NCBI GenBank assembly: GCA_009760855.2 | Contig: WPIO01000167.1 | Span: 370,001-420,000, forward strand | Direction of reading: 5' to 3' | DNA from: Cristatella mucedo | Taxonomy: Eukaryota > Bryozoa > Phylactolaemata > Cristatellidae | Length of the DNA stretch: 50,000 nucleotides | Shown: positions 46,884 to 50,000 of the stretch, piece after piece | How the letters are laid out: the number at the start of each line of letters is the position of its first letter | Numbering within the stretch: position 1 is the stretch's first letter | Program-made: the position numbers and the translations under genes | Notes under the pieces: model-generated | Databases searched by the model: none | Told to the model about the DNA's origin: nothing | Seen by the model: the letters and a program-made list of their open reading frames with translations, nothing else

Positions 46884-48124
46884 CATACTTTGTATATACA
46901 TGTTGCATACTTATATATATATATAATTTATATATATATATGTATGTATGTGTGTGTATATTCATGTATGTATAATAAACATAAACACGCTTCTTATACT
47001 TAAAGCCTTACACTGGGGGATTGGCTACGAGGCCCAAAGTACAACTTTATTTAATTTTCGGGAAAAATAATTTGCCAACTGCAGAAGCAGGTTTCACAAT
47101 GAGCTGCTGGCTTACCTGAATAAAATCGTATCAAATAGCCCAATTCAGTCGACAGGCCTTCCTTTTGTATCTTCCTCGGGTCGCTGTAGCCAATGCGAGT
47201 CAAGTAGTCGTTCTGCATCGCCAGCGGCCGCTCGTAGGCGTCGAGCCGACGCACGACGTCGCCGTTCAGCTGCACGTGCAATGAGCTGGGCTGCAGTCCG
47301 GCCACGTGACATATCTCGTGGGCCTCGGCGGCCGTCGTGCACGGGATCAGGCGCGAGAGAAAGGTCGCCTCGCTGCCGCCGTCCACCACCGCCGCCGCCG
47401 CGCCGTCGCTTCCGGGCGGCGAGTACACGCGTATGAAGCCGTGCGATTCGTCCTCTGCCAGCCACGCCTCCAGCGCGTCGTCGAGGTCGTTGTCGGTCGC
47501 CTGGCCGCCGTCTTCGTAGCCGTCGGCCGACTCGAGGAACAGTCTGCCGCCGTCGGTCACGTGCAGCGCCTCTTGCACGCGAGCTCGCGTGCGCCTCCGT
47601 CTGTCCTTCGTCGAGAGATTCTCTTTCGAGTGGCCGTTCACTCGTGCGTCGTCGGCGCCGGCGCCGCGGAGGGAGGAATAGGACGACGGCCCGCTGGTCA
47701 GCGGAGCTCTTGGCTGCTGTCCCATCCGGGTTCCCGGCTGCCACCAATCGCCCTGGTCGAGCAGACGGCCGCCGCCTCCGCCGGCAGCTGACTTGCGTTC
47801 GTCGCTGCTGGTCGCGTAGCCGTAGCTGTCGCCGTCAGCCGACCTGGTCTCGGGAGGCAAGCGGTGGGCGTACGTGTACGAGGATTTCTTCGCGTCGCCC
47901 GGACGCTTGGCGGCCGCCGACTGACGCTGGCTGCCGCCGGCTGCCGGCTGACGCTGTGCCTGCTGCTGCTGCTTGCTGGCCGCCGAGATCCGGCCGCGGA
48001 ACTGCTCGTAGGCGGCGCTCGGGCCGTCGATCGAGTCGCTCCGCGAGTCGTGCGCTTTCGCGCTGGGGCTGATGAAGCTCCATTCGTCGTCCGTCTCGAA
48101 CTCGTCCACGCCGAGACGAGGCAT
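13005..48124 (-). CDS. phlpp: PHLPP-type PH domain leucine-rich repeat protein phosphatase (whole gene, 18 coding exons)
   Basis: PHLPP phosphatases remove phosphate from the hydrophobic motif of Akt, PKC and other AGC kinases. Joining the 18 exons listed separately gives 5709 nt with every intron GT-AG and every phase consistent, so the protein has 1902 residues (human PHLPP1, from memory, is about 1717). Domain order: low-complexity N-terminus (1-225), RA-like domain (about 226-337), PH domain (about 345-444), about 21 leucine-rich repeats (about 450-975), PP2C-like domain (about 1005-1265), then a Ser/Ala/Gly/Pro-rich tail of about 600 residues ending DTYL. RA, PH, LRR and PP2C all align by eye with remembered vertebrate PHLPP. 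The start is the first ATG after an in-frame stop at 48227-48229. No stop or frameshift interrupts the frame, so I read it as functional. Whether a non-coding 5' exon exists, and where transcription ends, cannot be seen. The identification is very secure; exact splice sites are hand-placed. Confidence 0.95.
15244..15531 (-). CDS. phlpp: phlpp exon 17: end of PP2C domain
   Basis: 288 nt, acceptor GGTTTATCAG, donor TTAAG|GTACG, phase 2 to phase 2. Encodes [30 protein letters not shown] and VVRFS. The Asp-Asn of CPDN (about residue 1249) is the final metal-binding position of PP2Cs. About 45 polar linker residues follow. Confidence 0.93.
15760..16350 (-). mobile_element. Degenerate LINE fragment in phlpp intron 16
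   Basis: The 38-bp repeat block (15790-15850) is followed by decayed RT C-terminal homology: TTCCAGGCTTTTGGATTGTA near 16000 and GTGGCAACTGCAATGCTCAT near 16240. Heavily diverged. The plus-strand open stretch at 16152-16439 is the antisense of this element, not a gene. Confidence 0.7.
16440..16565 (-). mobile_element. tRNA-derived SINE, family 2-like, minus strand
   Basis: On the minus strand TTAGCCAAGGGGTAACTTGC (box A, about 16551-16532) is followed by ATCGCGGGTTAAAGTCCTGC (box B). Best preserved box A in the window. Tail not resolved. In phlpp intron 16, beside a LINE fragment. Confidence 0.6.
17060..17211 (-). CDS. phlpp: phlpp exon 16: PP2C domain, second metal-site region
   Basis: 152 nt, acceptor CTTTGCAG, donor GGCG|GTGAGT, phase 0 to phase 2. 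Encodes [20 protein letters not shown] and [12 protein letters not shown]. The first part aligns with human EDGKVNGVTESTRILG. In classical PP2Cs the last motif reads ACDGIWD; here it is ANGAFWR, so both acidic residues of that motif are missing (human PHLPP1, from memory, is GSKGLWD). Confidence 0.92.
17819..17935 (-). repeat. Solo LINE 3' hairpin tail, minus strand
   Basis: (TAA)n at 17822-17845, then GCACTTGATAAAGCGCCCTC and the rest of the hairpin to GCGCTTTACATTTGCTGCAA. Similarity ends near 17935. In phlpp intron 15. Confidence 0.88.
18825..18895 (+). repeat. Solo LINE 3' tail, plus strand, half of hairpin
   Basis: GAAGAGATTGAGTTCTCTGA, then CACTTTATCAAGTGCAG and TAATATTATTAT. The first arm of the outer stem is missing. 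In phlpp intron 15. Confidence 0.7.
19315..19546 (-). CDS. phlpp: phlpp exon 15: PP2C domain core
   Basis: 232 nt, acceptor CGATTGCAG, donor CGAG|GTAAGC, phase 2 to phase 0. Encodes [40 protein letters not shown] and [14 protein letters not shown]. The NVGDARAV and SRDH stretches read like an ordinary active PP2C and differ from the human PHLPP1 sequence I remember (NVGKCQTV, LSRSYI). Confidence 0.95.
19740..19860 (+). mobile_element. tRNA-derived SINE, family 2, 5'-decayed
   Basis: Box-B-like CCGGGTTTGAGTCCTAC (about 19769), the body GACTGCAAGCAAGGTGATGG CTACCAAA, and the end GCAGCTATATTAATCAGGCT, in the same order as the other family-2 copies. In phlpp intron 14. Confidence 0.6.
20395..20555 (+). 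mobile_element. tRNA-derived SINE, family 2
   Basis: Box-B-like GTGGGTTCAAATCCTGCT (about 20439), then the family body CCAATTCCAAGCTGAGGTGT and the end CCGCTATATTATTGAAGCTT. Box A is decayed. In phlpp intron 14. Confidence 0.62.
20858..21088 (-). CDS. phlpp: phlpp exon 14: PP2C domain, first metal-site motif
   Basis: 231 nt, acceptor CTTTGTTCAG, donor CACAA|GTAAGT, phase 2 to phase 2. Encodes [20 protein letters not shown] followed by GVVDGG. The Asp (about residue 1032) is the metal-binding Asp of the PP2C GV[FY]DG motif. The His of the classical DGHGG motif is absent, as in other PHLPPs. Confidence 0.95.
21907..22008 (-). CDS. phlpp: phlpp exon 13: LRR to PP2C linker
   Basis: 102 nt, acceptor CGTATCTAG, donor GAGCAA|GTGAGC, phase 2 to phase 2. 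Encodes [20 protein letters not shown], matching the human HGYTEASGVKNK just before the phosphatase core. Both junctions restore frame. Confidence 0.85.
22426..22900 (-). pseudogene. pogo-like (Tc1/mariner, CENP-B/DDE_1 type) transposase C-terminal remnant with terminal repeat
   Basis: A minus-strand open stretch in phlpp intron 12 contains [18 protein letters not shown] (about 22732-22680). This resembles the CGISNALDGxEDD signature near the C-terminus of pogo/Tigger-like transposases, and is followed by an acidic segment. Just downstream (plus 22440-22490) the motif GTATAAGCCCCC occurs twice, 20 bases apart, like the terminal/subterminal repeats of such elements. The catalytic DDD core was not seen, so this is a dead 3' piece. 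The open frame runs through the terminal repeat, so the original stop has been lost. Confidence 0.6.
23189..23334 (-). CDS. phlpp: phlpp exon 12: last leucine-rich repeats
   Basis: 146 nt, acceptor ATACCTGCAG, donor AGAG|GTGATA, phase 0 to phase 2. Encodes [13 protein letters not shown] and the degenerate unit [18 protein letters not shown], equivalent to the human VDLSCNEL and LQELDLTGNPRL repeats that close the LRR array. Confidence 0.85.
24046..24208 (-). CDS. phlpp: phlpp exon 11: leucine-rich repeats 19-20
   Basis: 163 nt, acceptor GTGCCTTTAG, donor TAGTG|GTAAGG, phase 2 to phase 0. Encodes [15 protein letters not shown] and [15 protein letters not shown]. The AHSN element is also found in the matching human repeat. 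Confidence 0.93.
24735..25385 (+). mobile_element. LINE 3' fragment, plus strand, in phlpp intron 10
   Basis: Diverged copy antisense to phlpp. Readable pieces include [20 protein letters not shown] and [17 protein letters not shown] near 24810-24920. A degenerate 3' UTR and hairpin (about 25300-25345) and a (TTA)n/(GTT)n tail follow. Frameshifted. Confidence 0.8.
25789..25986 (-). CDS. phlpp: phlpp exon 10: leucine-rich repeats 16-18
   Basis: 198 nt, acceptor TTTTTCACCCAG, donor GACAA|GTAAGT, phase 2 to phase 2. Encodes [31 protein letters not shown] and [15 protein letters not shown], matching the human LQELYLTNNSL and LKILHMAYNRLQSFP repeats. Confidence 0.94.
26534..26597. repeat. (TA)n microsatellite
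   Basis: TA/AT run interrupted by GC and TTA variants. Self-complementary, so can form cruciforms. In phlpp intron 9. Confidence 0.95.
26835..26965 (-). mobile_element. tRNA-derived SINE, family 1, minus strand
   Basis: Read on the minus strand: head TTCGGCCCAGGGGTGAGGCG (box-A-like, about 26948-26929), box-B-like GGGTTGTGGGATTGAGACC (about 26913-26895), then the LINE-type tail CACCTGGATAGAGATCACG and TTCTCTTAGGGCTC. In phlpp intron 9. Confidence 0.72.
27350..27745 (+). mobile_element. LINE 3' fragment, plus strand, in phlpp intron 9
   Basis: Begins at the AWNSLP-equivalent ([16 protein letters not shown], about 27400). It keeps the two 38-bp 3' UTR units (27535-27610), a clear hairpin (about 27672-27715) and an (ATT)n/T-rich tail. 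Confidence 0.85.
27984..28133 (-). CDS. phlpp: phlpp exon 9: leucine-rich repeats 14-15
   Basis: 150 nt, acceptor AATGTTCAG, donor ACAA|GTAAGT, phase 2 to phase 2. Encodes [15 protein letters not shown] and [15 protein letters not shown]. Confidence 0.9.
28380..28740 (+). mobile_element. Degenerate LINE fragment, plus strand
   Basis: Weak but collinear similarity to the 3' part: TTCCGAAGCGTGAAACTCAC near 28540, then CATCTCCTGACTTGATGAAA and TTTAAAAGGAAGCTAAACAT. No hairpin tail recognised. Lies in phlpp intron 8. Confidence 0.5.
28900..28990 (+). mobile_element. tRNA-derived SINE, family 2, fragment
   Basis: GATCGTGGGTACGAGTCCTG (about 28929) is a box-B-like block with family-2 context (CTGCAGGCAAT following). 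The body is lost soon after. In phlpp intron 8. Confidence 0.5.
29247..29320 (-). repeat. Solo LINE 3' tail, minus strand, diverged
   Basis: (AAT)n at 29243-29254, followed by a decayed hairpin and GAAACACAACCGTATGAC, matching the block just 5' of the hairpin in LINE copies. In phlpp intron 8. Confidence 0.6.
29863..29958 (-). CDS. phlpp: phlpp exon 8: leucine-rich repeats 12-13
   Basis: 96 nt, acceptor ATGATTGCAG, donor ACAAAA|GTAAG, phase 2 to phase 2. Encodes [16 protein letters not shown] and [12 protein letters not shown], aligning with NRLENVPEWVCESRKL of the human protein. Confidence 0.9.
30830..31050 (+). mobile_element. Diverged LINE-subfamily fragment, plus strand
   Basis: Resembles the LINE C-terminal coding end (CCCACAGCCTGGAACTCATA, then GACTTGACAAAGTTTAAAAA) but clearly off the main consensus. 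Much closer to the inverted fragment at 45110-45320. Lies in phlpp intron 7. Confidence 0.6.
31320..31380 (-). CDS. phlpp: phlpp exon 7: short LRR exon
   Basis: Only 61 nt, too short to stand out alone. Acceptor TTTCTTCCAG, donor CTCCAG|GTGAG, phase 1 to phase 2. Joins exon 6 and exon 8 to give [25 protein letters not shown], equivalent to vertebrate ASSNELVQLDVYP...MDVSRN. Both junction codons are completed correctly, which supports it. Confidence 0.88.
31725..31900 (+). mobile_element. tRNA-derived SINE, family 2
   Basis: Box-A-like AATGGCTCACTAGGTAAGGC (31729 on) and box-B-like GTGGGTCCGAATCCTG (about 31783). The body CCAACTGCAAGCGGTGATGA and the end CGCTATACAAAAAGAGGCTG TTAAATCA are shared with copies at 20.4, 19.75 and 1.83 kb. 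No LINE hairpin. Lies in phlpp intron 6. Confidence 0.7.
32887..33341 (-). CDS. phlpp: phlpp exon 6: leucine-rich repeats 5-10
   Basis: The longest LRR exon (455 nt), acceptor ATCGTTGTAG, donor AACG|GTGAGA. Units include [56 protein letters not shown] and [16 protein letters not shown]. The CERN segment matches the vertebrate LHCERNQL repeat. Confidence 0.95.
33500..33660 (+). mobile_element. tRNA-derived SINE, family 1, sharing the LINE 3' hairpin
   Basis: The head TTGGCCTAGTGGTTAAGGTA (33509 on) matches a tRNA-type pol III box A. A weak box-B-like GGCTGGAGCCC lies near 33574. The 3' end TTTAAAGCGCCTGAGTAGAG, then TAAGGGCGCTATACAATTTA, is the LINE hairpin tail. Short, non-coding, chimeric structure. 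Lies in phlpp intron 5, just before a (TA)n tract. Confidence 0.75.
33664..33712. repeat. (TA)n microsatellite
   Basis: About 24 perfect TA units, directly after the family-1 SINE tail, suggesting growth from the SINE's AT-rich 3' end. In phlpp intron 5. Confidence 0.95.
33870..33945 (-). mobile_element. tRNA-derived SINE fragment, minus strand
   Basis: Minus strand: CACTCGCCGAGATCGTGGGA TCGAGGAC, a box-B-like block with the GAGATCGTGGG context seen in other SINE copies. Short piece only. In phlpp intron 5. Confidence 0.45.
34060..34230 (+). mobile_element. Degenerate LINE fragment, plus strand
   Basis: TTCCTATGCTGCCCAAGCCT near 34100 matches the AWNSLP-coding block, followed by a decayed FK-LKTHLF-like stretch. 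Short and uncertain. Lies in phlpp intron 5. Confidence 0.45.
34818..34964 (-). CDS. phlpp: phlpp exon 5: leucine-rich repeats 3-4
   Basis: 147 nt, acceptor CTACTTTTCAG, donor ATAAA|GTACTG (a weaker donor, chosen because it restores the frame and the conserved Asn-Leu-Gln at the next repeat). Contains [15 protein letters not shown] and [15 protein letters not shown]. Confidence 0.87.
35103..35278 (-). CDS. phlpp: phlpp exon 4: first leucine-rich repeats
   Basis: 176 nt, acceptor AAATTTCAG, donor TTCAAG|GTACG, phase 0 to phase 2. Encodes [14 protein letters not shown] and [15 protein letters not shown], the first two LRR units, directly after the PH domain as in other PHLPPs. Confidence 0.93.
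35600..36770 (-). mobile_element. LINE copy A (young, near-identical to copy at 40.6 kb)
   Basis: 5'-truncated copy with an unbroken 310-codon frame (36773-35841). It covers the RT catalytic motif, which has become YTDD, and the whole C-terminal part ([70 protein letters not shown]). The 3' UTR, hairpin and (AAT)n tail are at 35600-35830. Similarity to other copies ends near 36757. Lies in phlpp intron 3. Confidence 0.9.
37294..37475 (-). CDS. phlpp: phlpp exon 3: end of PH domain
   Basis: 182 nt, acceptor CTGCCGCAG, donor AAAG|GTGAGT, ending in phase 0. Encodes [19 protein letters not shown] and the C-terminal PH helix around [11 protein letters not shown], equivalent to GGKVEEVKKHQHCLAF and EYLRWLRQVSK of the human protein. 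The exon lies between two near-identical LINE copies (35.6-36.8 and 40.6-41.8 kb). Confidence 0.93.
38465..38530 (-). repeat. Solo LINE/SINE 3' tail, minus strand, diverged
   Basis: TACCCTAAGAGAACTAAACC and TCTTTCTAGATACTTGACTT match the hairpin. It could belong to a LINE or to the tail-sharing SINE. In phlpp intron 2. Confidence 0.55.
38560..38880. repeat. Possible undescribed dispersed repeat, copy 1
   Basis: Pyrimidine-rich, non-coding. By eye it shares spaced blocks with 43260-43570 (TTCAxxCTxCTCxTGCCxTCAG, then ATCGxxxGCxGCAGAA-like, then CTCTCCTxCAGC). Highly diverged if real. Confidence 0.3.
38960..39440 (-). mobile_element. Degenerate LINE fragment, minus strand
   Basis: Contains a 38-bp repeat relic (ACTGATAGCATGCACAGCTT near 39035), a TTCCAGGCTTCAGGAACAAA block near 39185 and a GGGGAACCTCTGCAGGTCAC block near 39400, in consensus order. 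Many indels. Lies in phlpp intron 2. Confidence 0.6.
39675..40400 (-). mobile_element. Degenerate LINE fragment, minus strand
   Basis: Hairpin relic at about 39695-39735, then GTACGATGCTTAGCCTAGTG near 39818 and a TTTCCAATTTCTGAATCAAA block near 40284, in consensus order. The 3' UTR is partly deleted. Confidence 0.7.
40605..41800 (-). mobile_element. LINE copy B (young, near-identical to copy at 35.6 kb)
   Basis: Same orientation as copy A and about 5.0 kb away. By eye there are about a dozen differences over some 650 aligned bases. A 251-codon frame (41597-40842) covers the post-catalytic RT part and C-terminus. Beyond 41597 the frame is broken, but homology runs to about 41797 (segment matching the GPVLF region). 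Tail with hairpin and (AAT)n at 40608-40700. Lies in phlpp intron 2. Confidence 0.9.
41801..43259. other. phlpp intron 2 portion: LINE debris, then unassigned DNA
   Basis: After the degenerate LINE (to 42330) the stretch 42331-43259 contains no exon-like or repeat-like signal that I can name. It is moderately GC-rich from 42.8 kb. Confidence 0.45.
41840..42330 (-). mobile_element. Degenerate LINE fragment, minus strand
   Basis: Decayed match to the RT part: CTAAGTTTCTGATTCGCACT near 41930, GAGTTAAGAGAGTTTGGCAT near 42054, a TTTGGGGTACCCGTGCTTTA block near 42214. It lies directly upstream of copy B and could be an older copy into which copy B or its flank inserted. Confidence 0.55.
43260..43570. 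repeat. Possible undescribed dispersed repeat, copy 2
   Basis: See 38560-38880. Both copies lie close to a minus-strand LINE-type tail, though on different sides. No coding potential or terminal repeats recognised. Confidence 0.3.
43650..45020 (-). mobile_element. LINE (CR1/L2/jockey-like) copy, longest RT portion in the window
   Basis: 5'-truncated non-LTR retrotransposon, sense on the minus strand. From its 5' side it encodes RT blocks [13 protein letters not shown] (about 44.84 kb, with Asp for the usual Gly of PQGS) and [10 protein letters not shown], containing the catalytic YADD (about 44.77 kb). The thumb/C-terminal part follows: [54 protein letters not shown]. The frame is broken near 44.6-44.68 kb and again near 43.955 kb, so it is inactive. 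The 3' UTR has the 38-bp tandem unit (43803-43880), then the hairpin and an (AAT)n tail at 43650-43735. Lies in phlpp intron 2, in the gene's sense orientation. Confidence 0.88.
45110..45320 (-). mobile_element. Diverged LINE-subfamily fragment, inverted partner of 30.8 kb
   Basis: The reverse complement of about 45165-45295 is nearly identical by eye to about 30830-30955, including GCCTCGAGGCA and the block AACATTTTGG/ATATTTTGG. Both lie in phlpp introns (2 and 7) in opposite orientation. Confidence 0.65.
46224..46364 (-). CDS. phlpp: phlpp exon 2: start of PH domain
   Basis: This 141-nt exon (phase 1 to phase 1) follows acceptor ACGCCAG and ends at ACTG|GTAAGT. The join restores the Gly of FYSG-KSFDD, matching the FYAG-K junction of vertebrate PHLPP. 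It carries the first PH strands, including [14 protein letters not shown] with the Trp-Lys-Arg pattern typical of PH beta-1/beta-2. Confidence 0.9.
46814..46962. repeat. (TA)n compound microsatellite
   Basis: Two long TA tracts separated by repeats of TTGCATACTT(A)TATATA, then TATG/TGTG variants. Open frames over it are meaningless. In phlpp intron 1. Confidence 0.95.
47116..48124 (-). CDS. phlpp: phlpp exon 1: N-terminal region and RA-like domain
   Basis: Encodes residues 1-336 plus one base of codon 337 (1009 nt, ends in phase 1 at CAG|GTAAG). The first about 220 residues are low complexity (Gln, Ala, Ser, Gly, Arg rich). The last about 110 residues form the RA-like domain, with [36 protein letters not shown] and LIRFYSG, close to vertebrate PHLPP. 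The exon is very GC- and CpG-rich, unlike the introns. Long open frames on both strands here are a by-product of this base composition. Confidence 0.93.
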
Positions 48125-48158
48125 CGCCGCGGAGGCGCCCGATGAGTGGCGGCTTGCG

Positions 48159-48600
48159 TCTGCGAAAATTAGAGCCGAGCGGACAGCTTGGAGGCGGCGA
48201 GGACGAGTCGGCTTAGCTCGGCTAAGCTACTAGGTCAGTGAGGCGAGAGCAGCGTTTCCCTAAGGACTAGACGAGTTCCGCTCGCTGACAAAGTAGGGAC
48301 GCGTCGCTTCTTCGCGTTCTGGCGAGTGCGTTCCCATAGGGCTACGGAGAAAGCTAGCGACACTGGGCTGACGTTTGGGCGGCCTTTCGACGGACGAGGC
48401 ACGGATTCCGCACGGATCGGACTCAGTTCCGGTGTTGCTGGACAGCTCCTCGCGCCCGTCACGCAGAGAATGATACTAGTAGCGGATATTTCGCATAGCG
48501 AACCGACAGAATGCGTTCCTTATTTCGGGCGCTCCAAACCTCGCTGGAAGGGAAGCGAGCAAATGTAAAGCGCTAAAGAAGAGATTGAGTTCTCCGAGGG
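48159..48600 (-). promoter_or_regulatory. GC-rich upstream region of phlpp, with possible 3' splice site at the 5' UTR
   Basis: DNA upstream of the phlpp start stays CpG-rich to about 48.5 kb, consistent with a promoter/first-exon CpG-rich region. There is an in-frame stop at 48227-48229. TTTTCGCAG ends at 48160 on the minus strand, 35 bases before the ATG, and could be an acceptor for a 5' UTR exon or a trans-spliced leader. No TATA box was recognised. Inference only. Confidence 0.35.
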
Positions 48601-48635
48601 CACTTTATCAAGTGCATTATTATTCTTTTTCTTAT
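48555..48635 (+). repeat. Solo LINE 3' hairpin tail in the phlpp upstream region
   Basis: GCGAGCAAATGTAAAGCGCT starts a clear hairpin tail that ends GCATTATTATTCTTTTTC. It lies about 430 bases upstream of the phlpp ATG, pointing toward higher coordinates (antisense to phlpp). Confidence 0.85.
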
Positions 48636-48924
48636 CGCCCACGCCAGCGCTTAATTAATGTAAAAAGCGAGCTAACCTACTGCGGCATGCGTTCGCGCGA
48701 CGATCGCGATGAGAAGAGACTGCTTGTGAAAGCATAACGAAAAACAAAAGAGTGCTTAGATGGCTATACACACTCAAACGTGCGCAGTTAAGCTAGTCAT
48801 AGCAACTGGCCCAATCTGATACTATATCAAGAAATTTGCTATTTCCTTTAGTAGCAGCCTGGACATATTCATTAAGCCGACTTGCACAAATGGACAATTC
48901 AATGAGACAGAGCAGGGCTGTGTG

Positions 48925-49290
48925 GACCAGGCAGGTTTTCGGCTTCTCTGAAAATGTCATCAAATCAGGAGACAATGAGATTTGATAAGATTGTAGTCAC
49001 TAAGATTTTGGAGCATGGTAACTTGATGCACGGTTTCCGAACGGTTTGAAGTAAGTTAGATTCATTAATAAATGACCCGAGTCTCAAAGGCCGATCATAC
49101 GACCGGAGGTATGGTGTGAAACTAATTCAGGTAGGTCAGAGCAAGAGAATGGCGGGACCTAAATGTGAGTGAGATACTAGTGAAGTCAATATGCTGCTTG
49201 GTGGACAGCCTTTGCAGACTGGTGAGCGGTGGTGTAATGCGGCAGTTTTGAAGCTTACGACTGAGAAGCCGAGCTGCCGAGTTTAGCGGT
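48925..49290 (-). mobile_element. Degenerate LINE fragment upstream of phlpp
   Basis: Collinear weak homology: GGCGGGACCTAAATGTGAGT near 49151, AAGTCAATATGCTGCTTGGT near 49184, AGCTGCCGAGTTTAGC near 49272. Stops abruptly near 49290. Confidence 0.65.
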
Positions 49291-50000
49291 AACTAGAAAA
49301 GACGCACCTCAACGAAAGTATAGTCGCGGTCAGAGCAAAATTACAACCTAAATCTAACCACTCGATACATTGCACGTTATGTCAAACACAAACCTCAAGT
49401 GCAGTACCTGGTTTCAGTGAAACCTTTTGCCATTCGCCTAGTGGTCAACGAAACGATCTAGATCCATCAAAACTAAATGTTAGCATTACATTCTGGGTAC
49501 CCTCAAGTGAAGCACGTCTCCGCAGGCTGACAGATAGATTGGTATTTTACACTCTTTTGAAATCGTAGCTAGGGTCAATGCATTTGCTTCTTCTTGATTT
49601 TGAAATGCCTCGATTAACGCCAGCGAGCATTTAGCCGTGACCAAAAAAAGGAGTGCTCGCTTGGTTAACAGGCACTTCGTCCTCATTGAAGGTCGACTTC
49701 CTAAAATCAAGTGCGATATAACTCCTCCAGAGTATATGACCGTCTACGTGGCTCTGGCGATTTCTAATCTGACTGTTCTGCCTGCAGCTGGTTTGCAAAA
49801 CTTTGGTTGGCTAAACCATGGAGGAAAGCTTGGAGTTTTTTTTAAACACATCCAATTAGCCGAGCCCGGCAAAAGTCTGTCTTGCAGAAACGATACTTAG
49901 AAATGGAAGGCTATCACTTTCTAGGCCTGGCATGAATGAGGTAGGGCTGCTTTAAACAGTGGCATTGCTGCTAACAAGATTTCTATACCACATGTGCCAC
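49291..50000. other. Non-coding, nothing recognised
   Basis: Open frames on both strands between 49486 and 49900 overlap each other and show no known domain. Confidence 0.45.

Noticed and set aside
46747-46965. 72-codon open frame
   Set aside because: It is translated (TA)n microsatellite.
47145-48145. Several long plus- and minus-frame open stretches over PHLPP exon 1
   Set aside because: Arg-rich low-complexity shadows of a GC-rich exon; only the frame with the RA-like domain is conserved.

Overview
The window is animal nuclear DNA: long AT-rich introns, GT-AG splice sites, no bacterial-style gene packing, and many decayed non-LTR retrotransposon copies with short-repeat 3' ends. Gene content and repeats suggest an invertebrate metazoan (a lophotrochozoan would fit), but nothing in the sequence fixes the phylum.

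The main content is one complete gene on the minus strand, about 48.12 kb down to 13.01 kb: a PHLPP-type protein phosphatase (RA-like domain, PH domain, about 21 leucine-rich repeats, PP2C-type phosphatase domain, long low-complexity tail, C-terminal PDZ-binding-like end). I reconstructed 18 coding exons by hand. All 17 introns have GT-AG ends, all phases agree, and the coding length is 5709 nt (1902 codons plus stop). The first and last exons are GC-rich; the introns are AT-rich and full of repeats.

Left of it, on the plus strand at 3.33-3.49 kb, is one isolated exon of a second gene: the C-terminal copper-binding exon of an animal multicopper oxidase (laccase/hephaestin-like). The rest of that gene was not found. 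It would converge on the phosphatase gene.

The rest is mostly mobile DNA. One LINE family (CR1/L2/jockey-like reverse transcriptase) occurs in about 25 copies or fragments on both strands. Its 3' end carries a 38-bp imperfect tandem repeat, then a strong hairpin (AAAGCGCC...GGCGCTTT), then an (ATT)n-like tail. Several copies are reduced to the last 60-80 bases. At least three tRNA-derived SINE copies end in the same hairpin, which looks like a SINE borrowing the LINE's 3' tail for mobilisation. A second tRNA-derived SINE family with a different end is also present. A pogo/Tc1-mariner transposase remnant lies in the phosphatase intron between exons 12 and 13. Four dinucleotide microsatellite tracts are present.

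Layout: 1-12.99 kb, intergenic/repeat DNA with the copper-oxidase exon and a GC-rich but gene-poor stretch (9.6-12.99 kb); 13.0-48.1 kb, the phosphatase gene; 48.1-50 kb, its GC-rich upstream region and further LINE debris. No functional tRNA, rRNA or CRISPR array was seen.
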